Assembly: GCA_032622095.1 (NCBI GenBank)
Contig: CP136064.1
Coordinates: 179,338,011 to 179,402,010 of the forward strand
Source of the DNA: Siphonodentalium dalli
Lineage: Eukaryota > Mollusca > Scaphopoda > Gadilida > Siphonodentaliidae
Length of the DNA: 64,000 nucleotides
Direction: 5' to 3'
The stretch's first letter is position 1. Each line of letters starts with the position of its first letter. Below the pieces are notes generated by a model that ran no database searches, was not told the origin of the DNA, and saw only the letters and a list, made by a program, of their open reading frames with translations. A program made the position numbers and the translations under genes. Shown piece by piece: positions 43,485 through 54,717 of the stretch.

Positions 43485-44030
43485 AATGAGTTACAATGAA
43501 AGTGTCAATGACAATGTAGCTCAACTTGAGGAGTGTCCCGAAGGATTTAGTCATGCAAAGAGCAAATCCAAGCTGGATGCCAACCACCATATTTTTCATC
43601 GGAAGTCGTTCAACTTAAATACCGGTAGCTCCCATCTGGAGGTGATCCTAAACATGCCTGTAAATTCAATAAATGTGGGATGCAGGGTGTACCGATGGAT
43701 TAAATTGTGAAAACCAAGATGGCCACTGACGGAATTTAACAATAATCAAACAAATTTAATAGTTCCCATCTGGAGGCCACCACCCAAAGATCCACATGAG
43801 GTTAGATGACAATTGTATGAGGAATGTGGCTTGTAGAGTGTGCCGAAGGATTTAGCTGCTGGCGGCCATGTTTTTTAATGAATTTAAAAAAAAAATGCCC
43901 TCTCCCATCTAAAGGCCGGCCCGAAGATTCAAATGAAATTTGGCGACAATCGGATGAGAGATGTGGCCTGTAGGGTGTGCCGAAGGATTTAGTCATGCAA
44001 AGAGTAAAATCCATATTCATTCTAAATCCC
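43485..44030. repeat. Family G copy G5
   Basis: Opens AGTGTCAATGACAATGTAGC and includes AAGGATTTAGTCATGCAAAG units; it ends in family H phrase CGTAACTCTGG. Confidence 0.7.
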
Positions 44031-44601
44031 ATAAGGGCCGTAACTCTGGAAAAAATAAATGGACGAAACCCACTGTTTGTTGCTGCCACGTAAAATCGTG
44101 TCCCGGCTTGAACAGGGAATTGGGAAATGATGTTAATGTTTAAGCTCCAAGGTCGAAGAACTACTCGGAATTCAAATGAAATTCAATGTTTATGATAATG
44201 ATTACACTCAAGCAAGAGCTTTCTTCGTTCATAGATGTAGTATGATAGAACTGGAAGATGTGCAAGGGATAACTTATTCCAGGGAAGATTCCAGACTACT
44301 CAATTCCAACTCAAGTAATTCACAATTACCTATTGAACGACAGCTGGCTCAAAGTGTGAATCTGATTTGGTGTTGCTGCCACTTACTTTATTTATGTGAC
44401 ATTAAACACTGTGTCACATTTTTGTTTCCTGTCTCTCTCTCCTAAGCGAAAGCAGTGGATTGTTTAGTACGGTTAGGCAGAGGTAAAATATTAACTTGGG
44501 TCCCTTTCGGGCAAGCACTGAAGCACAAAACATTTACGCGGAAGCACAAATGAAAATTAATATGCAATAATTCCCCCTAAATTCAAATTGACATCACTCA
44601 C

Positions 44602-44694
44602 CATAGACCTATCAGAGGCCTTTTTCACGTAAATGATTGTCGCTGATGTGGATTCTCCCTGATTTGTAAATAGCTCCTGATCATTTGATGACAT
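44602..44694 (-). CDS. Unidentified candidate first coding exon between YAP1 and seipin
   Basis: On the minus strand an ATG with A at -3 (44694) opens 31 codons (MSSNDQELFTNQGEST..., ending VKKASDRSM) and runs directly into a strong donor, GTGAGT at 44601. No stop interrupts it and the surrounding DNA matches none of the repeat families here. I do not recognise the protein. It could be exon 1 of a gene whose next exon lies at lower coordinates, perhaps inside YAP1 intron 1, or an alternative upstream YAP1 exon. It exits in phase 0, and a weak acceptor-like TTCTAAG before GAAGTTATAGCGATG would keep the YAP1 frame. Chance is also possible. Confidence 0.35.
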
Positions 44695-46120
44695 CTTCAA
44701 ACAATATATGCACTGATTAGTTGATTGTTTAAGATAACTATTAAAGTTGATTAATCAAGATAGTAACTAATTAATTTAAAGTGATGTGAAACACTCCGGT
44801 ATAGTGATCAAATAGAAATGGAGAATAATATCTTGTCCAAAGTAGTAATTATTACAAATACTATATCCAAATTGACCACACACACTGTCATTCTTATATA
44901 TTAATTAAATGCAGTGATTCTCGATGGCAAAATCGTTTTCGTCAGCTTATCGCCGATAGACGGGTCCCGAATAGAGTAGTAAATATTTACAATTGAGCGT
45001 AGTTCTGACAATGTTTTCTATAGAGTGGTAAGGTCGATTGCTTCAAATTTTCAGCGATGTGAGTAGAATGTTACATTACCCCAGTTGTCATAGTGCTTGA
45101 ATACTAACATATCAGTTTCACACACCCGAACAAGTACATAATATGTCTTTAAAATGTGAGTGGCAGTTCTACGATGCCATAGAAACTTTTTTCTCTAAAA
45201 TTATTTGAGATGAAGTTTTCAAATATTTAGGGATATCTGTAAATATCTCTAAAAGTAGATGTACTGAGTCAAAATAAAATTTTAAAAGGGCCGTAAAACC
45301 TGTATCTTCTCAATTGTGGACTAATTGAGGCATACATAAACTACAGAGGGCACAGTAAATATTATGAGGTTTCTGTCAGGTTCAAGTGTTTTATTGCATA
45401 AAAATAAGAAACTGATAAGACCAACATACATGGTGTTAAAATATCAAAAGATTTCCCATGAACTATGAGACAACGGTAATTGATTAAGTAGCTTCAGAAG
45501 TTACAATCAACATGATTTGTGGTGTAAAGTAGGGCTCAACTTTTTTATATTAAAGGGACTAAATCACTGGCATGATCAGCATAACAAAGGCATAATAGAC
45601 ATATACACAAGTGGTTTTAAAGATGCATTATCTGAATTAACACTCCTAAATGACTATTTCTTTGGCTTCGGGGGTAAAAAATATTTGATTTGAGTCAAGG
45701 AACCCACCCATCAAAGCTCAAAGTGATCAGATATAAATTTTTGATGTTTGTTATTTCTCGAGATGCACAATTATTTGTGGCCCAGAAAAATGTCATCAAA
45801 CAGACGATCTCGGACAAAATTGCGGATGAAGATAGATAACTCTAAAATCAAGTGGTAATATGGCCAAATTTTGTAATACTCAAGTTATAATACGGCCATA
45901 TTTCGTTGAACAAAATGTTGATAAATAACACGTTTTGGGAAATTTAATACCATAGTTGACAGTGGTTAGCATTATTTTGTTGCTGCAATTCATTGGTTCT
46001 GATAACTAAAGCATATTTTGAAGAAATGTTGTTGTTGTATCTTGATGATATGGGGACCGTCTGATCGGATTGAGTACCTTTAAATACATAATTCCAGGAA
46101 AGAATATATAATACCAAAAG
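44695..46120. other. Intergenic sequence, nothing recognised
   Basis: Lies upstream of the candidate exon at 44602. No repeat block or conserved frame was found, so a promoter could be here, but no motif stands out. Confidence 0.4.
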
Positions 46121-46393
46121 TCAACTGAATGGCTTGTAGCTAGTGGCGTTAAGAGTTCCCCCTTTGGTTTTCATGCAATTTGAATATATTTGGCAAATTT
46201 CCTCCTTGCACAGTTCATAATGAAGTAGGCAAATTGCATACAAGCACTCGGGAAGATAGATTGTGCCATAAATCTCTACTCTGGCTATGCCTGCAGAGAT
46301 CATATTCCACCAGTTCAAATCCTGGGAACGTTTTGGAGTTCTGTCTTGTAACCTCATAACATCAAGAAAAATAATACGAATAATATATTTCAT
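46121..46393 (-). other. Unassigned 90-codon open frame
   Basis: Opens with ATG at 46393 and has balanced composition (contains SQDLNWWNMISAGIARVEI and five Cys). I do not recognise it and see no clear splice signals. Its start is 2 bp from a foldback MITE. It may be chance or a gene relic. Confidence 0.18.
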
Positions 46394-46395
46394 AG

Positions 46396-46631
46396 TAATA
46401 CCTGTTCCTGAATAGTGTATTTCACAGTTGGTGAAGGACCTAACTCGATGTTACATAATTTAGATGACATTTGTGAGCCAATTTCGCGATAAACATTGAA
46501 TTGATTATACCCATGGGAAATGTCATGATTGTACAAAAAGCGAAATCAGCTCACAAATGTTACTTAAATCATGCAATCATGAGCTAGGACCTTCACCTAG
46601 TGTAAAATAAATTATTAATGAACAGGTATTA
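46396..46631. repeat. 236-bp imperfect foldback MITE
   Basis: TAATACCTGTTC at the left and GAACAGGTATTA at the right; the arms include GTGAAGGACCTA and TTGTGAGC blocks with their inverses. Confidence 0.75.
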
Positions 46632-46785
46632 AGAAATATATTTAATGCCAGCGTTATTTTTTCAATGTTTTAAAGTTCCCCGTCAGAACGTGAAAAAGTT
46701 CCCTTGTTCATGGCATGATCTATCAGGAAGAGTCGTTCTACAATTTCATATATAATAGTAAAACAACATGTAACAGGAAGCTTCT

Positions 46786-47046
46786 TTAACCCTTTCATGA
46801 CGGGAGCTGTGCTGGTGCAGCACTAAAGGTACTGTGCCAGTGCATTCACTTATATATGCGAGTCTCCCATAGGGAGCCTTGCAGATGTAAGATAATGCAC
46901 TGACTTAGAAGGTCAAGTTAAATTATATTAGGCCAATGCATTCTCTTAGATACGTGAGGCTCCCTATGGCAGACTCACATATATAAGAGAATGAATTGGC
47001 ACAGGGTTTTCGCAAAAATTGCAGAAAGCTCTGGTCATCGAAGGAA
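46786..47046 (+). repeat. Family A copy A7
   Basis: TTAACCCTTTCATGACGGGA to TGGTCATCGAAGGAAT. Both internal palindromes are present; the right TTAA is lost. Confidence 0.83.
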
Positions 47047-47363
47047 TACCTAGGTCAATAAAGATAAATAAATTATTAAAAAAATAAAGAGCAACACAGC
47101 ACACAGCATGTTCCAAATATATATGTCATCACATCATGATGAATGGTTCCTTCCCTAACTTCATTTCTTGTAAAAGCAACACTGAACACACAAAATGAGC
47201 AGAAGTTCATCTCACTGAAATAATATTTATTCTGCTTGACTAGCATTGCATTATATTGACAACTGTTCTTAGAAGTGTATGATTTTTCTCTTCGAGTGAT
47301 ATGCAGAGAATTGCTTTCATGAGGCTCTAGTCAAGTGAAAATAATCCTTGCATCTCAGGAGAG

Positions 47364-47540
47364 TACAGTAATGCCCTAATTAATCGACTCCATAACCACA
47401 GCAGAATTATGGGTAACTTTTCAGGATTTAGTCGGAAATATGGCTTGTTGCCATTCATCGGAAAGCTCTCCCCGAATCACTACTCACGAGGTCTGAACTG
47501 GCCCCAAATTCACTGAGAGCTTTCTGATGAATGGCAACAT
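47364..47540. repeat. Family B copy B8 with replaced right arm
   Basis: Complete left arm from TACAGTAATGCCCTAATTAA, a short unrelated insert, then only GAGAGCTTTCTGATGAATGG of the right arm. Confidence 0.75.
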
Positions 47541-47544
47541 CACC

Positions 47545-47725
47545 AACTTCAACAGGGGAAATTGAATCTGATCCTAGGTCTCCCATAGCAGTTGATGCCT
47601 AAACAGAATGAAGTTCCCAGAGGGTGAATATGGTGATGCTAGCCCAGAGTGCAGGATAGCGTCACTAAATTCGTCCTCTGAGGACTTCATTCTGCAAATG
47701 ACCGACACAATATTTGCAGGCTTGT
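47545..47725. repeat. Family D partial copy D6
   Basis: Right half of D: GAATGAAGTTCCCAGAGGGT facing its inverse, ending GACACAATATTTGCAGGCTT. Confidence 0.65.
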
Positions 47726-47769
47726 CTACAGGTTTTGTAGACTAATCTCATGGAGTCACATATGACATG

Positions 47770-47941
47770 TACAGTAATTTTTCAGGATTTAGTCAGAAAT
47801 ATGGCTTGTTGCCATTCATCGGAAAGCTCCCAGTGAGAGCTTTCCGATGAATGGCAACAAGCCATATTTCCGACTAAATCCTGAAAAATTACCCATACTT
47901 CTGCTGTGGTTAAGGAGTCGATTATTTAGAGCATTACTGTA
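47770..47941. repeat. Family B copy B9
   Basis: Left end shortened (TACAGTAATTTTTCAGGATT), right arm complete to GAGCATTACTGTA. Confidence 0.85.
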
Positions 47942-48840
47942 TCACAAGAATCTACTTGTCACCCAGAAGCAGTAACCTGTCAGACTAGGGACAAGTGGAC
48001 AGGTGTACATTTCGAGCCATGAAGAGTGCAAAGACATTTGACAGTATAATGATATGTCCAGGGTTTTGGGAGTGGGCTATGATTTGTAGCTTGATGTAAA
48101 ATGAAAATAAAATAAAAGGTAATATTAGAGCAGATGATGCCTGCATAACATTGATACTTTTGGACAATATACATGTATAAATGATGTAACAAAATGGAAT
48201 AGAAGAATTTCTCAATGAAACAAACTTGATAAGTAAAAAAAATAAGTGAAAATGGCAAATTGCAACTTTTTTCACACATTGCATCAGTGACCAACACCAA
48301 GCGTACATATGTATATTCAGCACCTGGTGACCTTATTCTGCTTAGCAGAGAGTACAAAAAACAACAATAACTAGAAAATATTACACAATGAATTGAATCT
48401 GAAAAGAAATCAGCTAAATCATGTAATCACTGGAAAACCTGGGTTCAATCACACATATAGTCTTTCATCATCAGCAAAATGGGTTTTGAATCTTGATGTG
48501 TGTCTTTATCTGAGGCTATCATTATGCCATACTATGCTGTATGCTTCAAAAACATCAAAAATACAATCGATTCGAATCAGACAAATGATTCTGGATCACA
48601 CTGAATTGACTCGATTCACAGGGTCCATATATTTCGCAAGAAATTGACTGCAACATAAATTATCTATCTAACAAATAAATACCATTTATACTTGCGAAAA
48701 ACATGTATTAAAATAATCAACTATTTAAAAAATCCTATAGATAATCAATTGCTGTCTCGCTAATTAGTGATATGGAATCTGATTTCGAGTAAGTTACCAA
48801 TAAGGTTCGATATTCATTGTGGCCCAAAACAACCAGGCAT
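47942..48840. other. Intergenic sequence, nothing recognised
   Basis: Overlapping open frames at 47980-48357 have unlike, Cys/His-rich translations and no splice context; judged non-coding. Confidence 0.4.
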
Positions 48841-49092
48841 ATACAAATGGATTCTCCCACTCAGTTATAAAAGTATACATAAGAATGGTCAATTAGTAAT
48901 TTGGAGAGTTGTTCAAATTAGCAGATCACAGTATGACCAAAAGATAGTACCAGTGCTGAATGATTCCAATTCATTGGTGGGAAATGTTCAGATAATAAGT
49001 TCAACAAACACCGTCATTTGTTGAGCTTAGTATCCGAACAGTGATCAACTTTCCAAAGGGAACCACTCCTCCCTCAATGAGTATATATTAAA
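48841..49092. repeat. Family C copy C6, ends lost
   Basis: GGATTCTCCCACTCAGTTAT, GTTCAGATAATAAGTTCAAC and its inverse, and AATGAGTAT; reversed relative to C4. No TTAA is kept. Confidence 0.7.
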
Positions 49093-49156
49093 GACAGGCT
49101 TTTATTCCACACCAATTGACATGAGACACATTTATTCAATGGAATCCCAGCCATTG

Positions 49157-49246
49157 AAAAATAGTTTCCACTTGTATTGTACTAGAGGTATACAATAATA
49201 TATATTATTGTATACCTCTAGTGCAATACAAGTGGAAACTATTTTT
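49157..49246. repeat. Near-perfect 90-bp palindrome
   Basis: Two 45-bp arms with one difference meet at TAATATATATTA without a loop. The arms begin AAAAATAGTTTCCACTTGTA. Confidence 0.9.
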
Positions 49247-49520
49247 GTTGACATTGTTACCAAGAAAGATGATGAACATTACGTCAACAATCTGCTTCGG
49301 GTGATATCCCGACCATTACTGGTTATTCATCAGACATAAATCACAATAGATGTAGCTATAGTATCAATGAAGGTGACAGTCATGGTTGCATCATAATCTC
49401 AAAATCTTTTACCTTGGATGTTGCAGATGGTGCATAGTTACATAATATATCAATGCGCCATCCGCAACTCATTCAATAAAACATTCTCGATTAAGAAGCG
49501 CATTGTGTTCTGTCTATAAA
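49247..49520 (+). repeat. Repeat related to the Penelope-like 3' region at 58430-59110
   Basis: Shares GTTGACATTGTTACCAAGAA, GTATCAATGAAGGTGACAGT and ACATTCTCGATTAAGAAGCG with that locus in similar order. Confidence 0.55.
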
Positions 49521-50776
49521 CTGCCTCTCCCAAACTTTGATATGAATTTACATGCGATCGGAGAGATGATGTCTTTGAAACTAAACAGCAGTGTAAATGA
49601 GGTATGCAGGTTTTATTCATAAATAAACCGAAAACATGATGAATAATAGAAGTTAAATTCACTGCACTGAACATATATTCTAGATATAAAACTTGTGCCT
49701 GAGTAACTTTGTAGGTACTCTAGTGTTCCAAATAAACATACAGTCCCAAATAAACATGCAGGGTGGAAATCCAGATAAAATTTAATAAATGTGCAGACCC
49801 GAATAAATGTGTAGGTATTAAAGTGCCGTATCAATATCATAAGGTGCATGGTTATGTACAGCTGTCGTCAAAATGTATACAGCTGGCATCAACTGAGAGA
49901 TAAGAAACACTTTCCTCCCGATATTTTATAACAAAACATACTCAAGTTTCCAATAGAGGGAGAAATTAAAACAAAGGTTGAGACCCAAATAAGTAATTTG
50001 CAGGTTGGAATTTATAAAAGAATTTAATAAACGTCCATGCACGTTTATTTGGAACACTAGAGTAGTAAATTAAGGTGTTTTTTTTTAAATATTATACAAT
50101 TCTTATTTTTGGCCAAGAGAAGTGATAATAAAAAATGTTTCCATTGTTTATCTAGATATAAATAGAATATCCAAAATAAGTTGGTACATTGTTTTTGTTT
50201 CTCAGTCCAGACTGATCTTAATACTGTAGGCACATGTTTTGTCCAGAAAGACTCTGTAACATACGCTATTGTTTTTGAAGTTAAGAGATAGATAATTTAA
50301 TCGTCAGAATGCAGATACAATAAAGAAAAGAAAATACAATAAATAAATAAGCATCCTTTAATGAAATTAAAGAATTGCTACTGAAGAATGAGCATGTCAT
50401 TCATCAGAAGAGGTAATGCATTTGGAATGGCAATCATGGCAGTACAATTTAATTTCTTGAATAGATAACTGATAACACATGTAATATAAATAGGAAAGCA
50501 CATTGATTTTCTACATTGTCATGGGATAAAATTTATAAGATTTATGCACTGAATCCAACAAGCCAACAGACATTCCTATTCCACGTATTGATGAGAAAGA
50601 ACACTCGTTGAAGGGGCAGGCACAATTTAAATATATGAAATTGTTCAAAATTTTTATTTTATTCCACACCCATTGAATCCAAATAGGGGTATTCAACAGA
50701 ATTCCCCCACTGAATGAATATTTGTATCCTCCACTTGTAGAATGCAAGCCAGTACCGCTTCATGTTTGTATTGGCT
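49521..50776. other. Intergenic sequence, mostly unrecognised
   Basis: A local duplication of AAATAAACATGCAGG/AAATAAACATACAG phrases lies at 49730-49830. No coding signal. Confidence 0.35.
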
Positions 50777-51024
50777 TTAACCCTTTCATGACAGGAGCTG
50801 CACTGGTGCGGCATTAAATATCATGTGCCAGTGCATTTTCTTATATATGCGAGTCTCTCATAGGGAGCCTCACAAATATAAGAGAATGCATAGGCTAACA
50901 AAGTCAAAGTAATTTATGTATTGCTAGGCCAATGTATTATCTTATATATCAGAATATATATACGAGAATGCATTGTCCCAGGGTTTTTGCAATATTTCAG
51001 GAGCTACAGTCATGGAAGGGTTAA
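50777..51024 (+). repeat. Family A copy A8
   Basis: TTAACCCTTTCATGACAGGA to CAGTCATGGAAGGGTTAA, with TTAA at both ends. Confidence 0.87.
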
Positions 51025-51090
51025 TATTATGTCAGCTGTCTAGCTTATATTGCCAACTCTTGGCTGGTCTATAGAAATAGAACACTTTAG

Positions 51091-51327
51091 TTAACCCTTC
51101 CATGTCTGGAGCTTCCTGAAATTTTGCGAAAACCCTGTGCCAATGCATTCTCTTATATATGCGAGTCTCCTATAGGGAGCCTAGCATATAATAAGAGAAT
51201 GCAATGGCCTAACAATATTTACCTTGACTTTGTAAGCTAGTGTATTCTATTATATATGCAAGCCCCCGGAAGACTGGCACAGGATATTTAATGCTGCACC
51301 GGTGCAGCTCCTGTCAAAAAAGGGTCA
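51091..51327 (-). repeat. Family A copy A9, inverted relative to A8
   Basis: TTAACCCTTCCATGTCTGGA to GCAGCTCCTGTCAAAAAAGG; 66 bp after A8 and in opposite orientation, so the pair could fold back on itself. Confidence 0.83.
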
Positions 51328-51751
51328 AAGGCCACAAGCACTGGAAACCAACTGAATGAATCATGTAGAAGGATGAGTGGCAATCAGCCAAACCCAAAGC
51401 ATTGGCACAATGAGAACAGTAGATACGAGTTGTACCTTGTGATACAAAAAATGAGCAATAAAGTTAACATCGTCATTCTATGTTTATTGCACTTCCTGAA
51501 GATTGTAGCTTGTTACATACTGAATTTTAGTCAACATTGCTTCATTTTATTGAGAAAAAAAAAAACTAGTGATTTATGTAGATTATTATATTCTGACTAT
51601 ACCTGAGAATATACTTTTGTACAGTTGATGTTAACATTTTCGATCTGTATTGTCCAAGGACAAGACAGAATTTTTATAAAACATTTTCACACTTGTATTT
51701 TGCTGTATTTCACAAAAATAAACGAATGGGTGTGCAATGAAAAAATACAAT

Positions 51752-51885
51752 TACAGTAATGCCCTAAATAATCGAAAGTGAGAGCTTTCCGATGAATGCA
51801 ACAAGCCATATTTCCAACTAAATCCTGATAAATTACCCATAATTCTGCTGTGGTTAAGGAGTCGATTATTTAGGGCATTACTGTA
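51752..51885. repeat. Family B copy B10, left arm deleted
   Basis: TACAGTAATGCCCTAAATAA passes straight to GAGAGCTTTCCGATGAATGC and the full right arm. Confidence 0.85.
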
Positions 51886-52007
51886 GGCAAAACTTGGAAG
51901 TACAAGACCAGCTTGAATATCAGTACATTGGCAAGAATGAGCTATGAGGTAACAACACAGAATATTCTCCCATAACTGTTAAGCAATATTCACAATACAA
52001 TTTTAGT

Positions 52008-52440
52008 GCAAATAGTGTGTCTGTCATCTGCAGAATGAGGTCCCGAGGTGGTGAATTTAGTGACGCTATCCTGCATGGCGGGCTAGCACCCCCAAATTCA
52101 CCCTATGGGAACCTCATTCTGCTTAGGCCTCAACTGCTATTGGAGACCTATGAACAGATTGAAGTTTCCAAGTTGAAGTTGGTGATGTTCACCCATTAGT
52201 CACCTCGATTATGCATTTTATCTTTTGCAAAGTTGGGGATATAGAAACTTCCCAGAAGGGAAAAATTAACTAAAACAATGTTAAATTAAGACAATATATC
52301 CTTCCCGGAAGATGAGGCCTAAGCAGAATGAGGTCCCCAGAGTGAATTTGGTGATGCTAGCCTGCTGTGGGGATAGCCTCACTAAATTCAACATCTGGGG
52401 ACCTCATTCTGTAAATGACTGACACGCTATTTGGGGTTTG
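52008..52440. repeat. Family D full-length copy D7
   Basis: GCAAATAGTGTGTCTGTCAT to GACTGACACGCTATTTGGGG, with both facing hairpin blocks. Confidence 0.8.
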
Positions 52441-54481
52441 AAACCATGAGTGCATCTTGAAGTGAAAAACATGATTTTACAAAACCTCTCTATTATCACA
52501 GTTATAAATATTTTGGTCCACAGCATGGATCACCCACATAATACCCACTGGGGGCCCACCGCTCCTGCTAAATCCGTTCGAAATTGCATAATCGTCCAGT
52601 GCGCAATTGCGAGGTTCCTGTGCGTTTCCAGTGCTATTTACTCTAACAAATCCGAAAGCATTCTGAGTGGAGCATGTGCTCAATTTTACCACAATCATCA
52701 GTTTATTGTCATCTTGGTATTGTTTTTAATATTGCTGATCAAAATCATTGTCAAGTGGGGATCTTAAGTTTCTTAAAACAAGGTTTATAAAATATCAAAA
52801 AATTTGGCGAAACTACATGTACACCAGTCTGAAATCGTCACCTAGGTGTGCCTTCATGTTGATTTCGATGTTTCACGGTTTCCATGAAGCTATTTTTGCT
52901 TATATGAAGGGACGTGGCACCGGGGATATTATAATAGGGGTGTATTCTACCCAGGGACATGGTGACAGGGGGGTCAAACCCTCCAACTTTGTCAAAATTT
53001 TCAACAGCTGGAAAGTTCATGCCTCACACAGTATTTGTTTGGAAATTTTCCACCACTTATAGGTTGAAATTGTTAGTTGGTTGATTTTCCAACAACTAAT
53101 TAGTGGGACATTTATTGTTTTAGACCAACTCCAGCAAATCTTTTCTATATATTTAGTCAAAATTTTTGTCTGAAATTGCTATCAATTGGAAATATACCAA
53201 CATTATAGTTGGTGTCAGGTTGGTTGGAAATTTCCAACAGTTGGAAAGTTCAAACCCAGTGGTCCCCTATTTGGACCACTCTGGACAGCGGCCGTTTTGA
53301 ATCAAATGTGTTTGGTGAATATGTGGGGTGTCTTGGGGGGCAACCCTCTTTGTCCGACATAAATCGGTAAAGGGCCGAAAACTGGCATGGGTTCCCTATT
53401 TGAATCCCTCTGGACGGTGGCCATGTTGGATTGGGGTGGGGTGTGTGTGTGTGGAAATAGAGTTTTGCGGCCATCCAACAACACCCTTTATTTGAGTGAA
53501 ACTTTAAAATTTTCAAATAAGGCATAGAAGTCACATTCGTCATATACGTTGAGTAAAAGCTGAAAACGGCTGCCATTCTGTAAAAATGGTGGCCATTTTG
53601 AATTTGTTGACCATTGTGATTGGTTTGTCGGAAAAAATCAGTCTTCATAACTGACATACACTGGCCATTCATGCCAAATGTCAGGTTTGCATCAAGTGAA
53701 CGATTCTGTTACTATTTGACACTTAGCCGCTTTATATATATTGCAATGGTAACATCCATAATTGCTCTGCAAAGCGACAAAATTTGTGCACAAATATTAG
53801 ATAAAATATCATTATGCTCAGCTATAACACCTATAATCTACTAAATTCTTGATGAATTATGTGCAATATTGAAATTATTTATCGTGGGTGCGCACTGGAG
53901 CTTATCATTTTTCACTTATCACTTATCTTGTTTTCGAACTGGAGCTATAAATTTTTTGCACTGGAGCCACTGTGTGCTTGTCTTTTAATGTGCCACCTGT
54001 AGACCTGTTCAGATTTTTGTTGCATTTTCATGTCCCAGAGATAACAAACTTACCAGAAAACTATGGTTTGCCCATTGGAATGTCCCATTTCTGGTCTAAA
54101 AACAAACTTTATCGCGGAAGGTTATGGTAAAATGTAGAAAATGATGTGATAAACTCCTGATTGTTCAATCTTCAGTGAGTTCTGCAAATCAAATTCAACA
54201 CACACAAATACAGACGGTGATAATGAAAAATCACAATCCAGTTTTGAAAGAACAATTTGGATTTTTAATATGTACCATTTTAATTGCCGTCACGCTAATT
54301 TTTATAAAATTGCAGAGAGGACAACTTAGCATTTATCGATGCGCACTATAGATGATTATGCGATTTCGGATGGATTTAGTAGGAGCCGTAGCCCCCCAGT
54401 GATACCTCTATATCAGAGATAAATCATGGGATGAATACCTAGCATTTATCACATCATTCATTCATCATAACAAATCTTGAT
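52441..54481. other. Sequence 3' of seipin, nothing firm recognised
   Basis: 52950-53280 has TCAAACCC and TTTCCAACAGTTGGAAA phrases, and 53250-53600 repeats GGTGGCCAT(T/G)TTG, suggesting another degenerate repeat. Frames at 52450-52767 and 53250-53672 are judged repeat-derived. Part of this must hold the seipin 3' UTR. Confidence 0.4.
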
Positions 54482-54717
54482 TCAGCTAACATGCTCATGT
54501 TGATGTCGCAAACGTATACTTGTTTCAGAATCTTTCGTGTCTTCTAGATGTGTAATATCTGTGACATTTTCAGACACTATTACATTGTCATCTTCATCTA
54601 TAGAGCTAATACTGAATGGCAGGGTTTGTATATTCACATCGGCGATGTCGCTCAAGCTGTCGGACATGAAGGAACTTATGTCTTCAGCTGATAAATCAGA
54701 CTGCTGTAGTCTTTGCA
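54482..54717 (-). CDS. BSCL2: Seipin last coding exon: acidic cytosolic tail
   Basis: 236 nt with stop TGA at 54484-54482. Acceptor TTCATTTCAG; the first two bases complete a Val codon begun in the preceding exon. Encodes 77 residues, starting QRLQQSDLSAEDISSF and ending RLRHQHEHVS. The composition is Ser/Asp/Glu-rich like other seipin C-termini, which are poorly conserved, so assignment rests on splice phase and position rather than residue identity. Confidence 0.8.

Noticed and set aside
47980-48357. 125- and 112-codon overlapping minus frames
   Set aside because: Two frames of the same DNA, no splice sites, no recognised motif.
53250-53672. 140-codon minus frame
   Set aside because: Rests on degenerate GGTGGCCATTTTG units and a GT microsatellite; no conserved domain.
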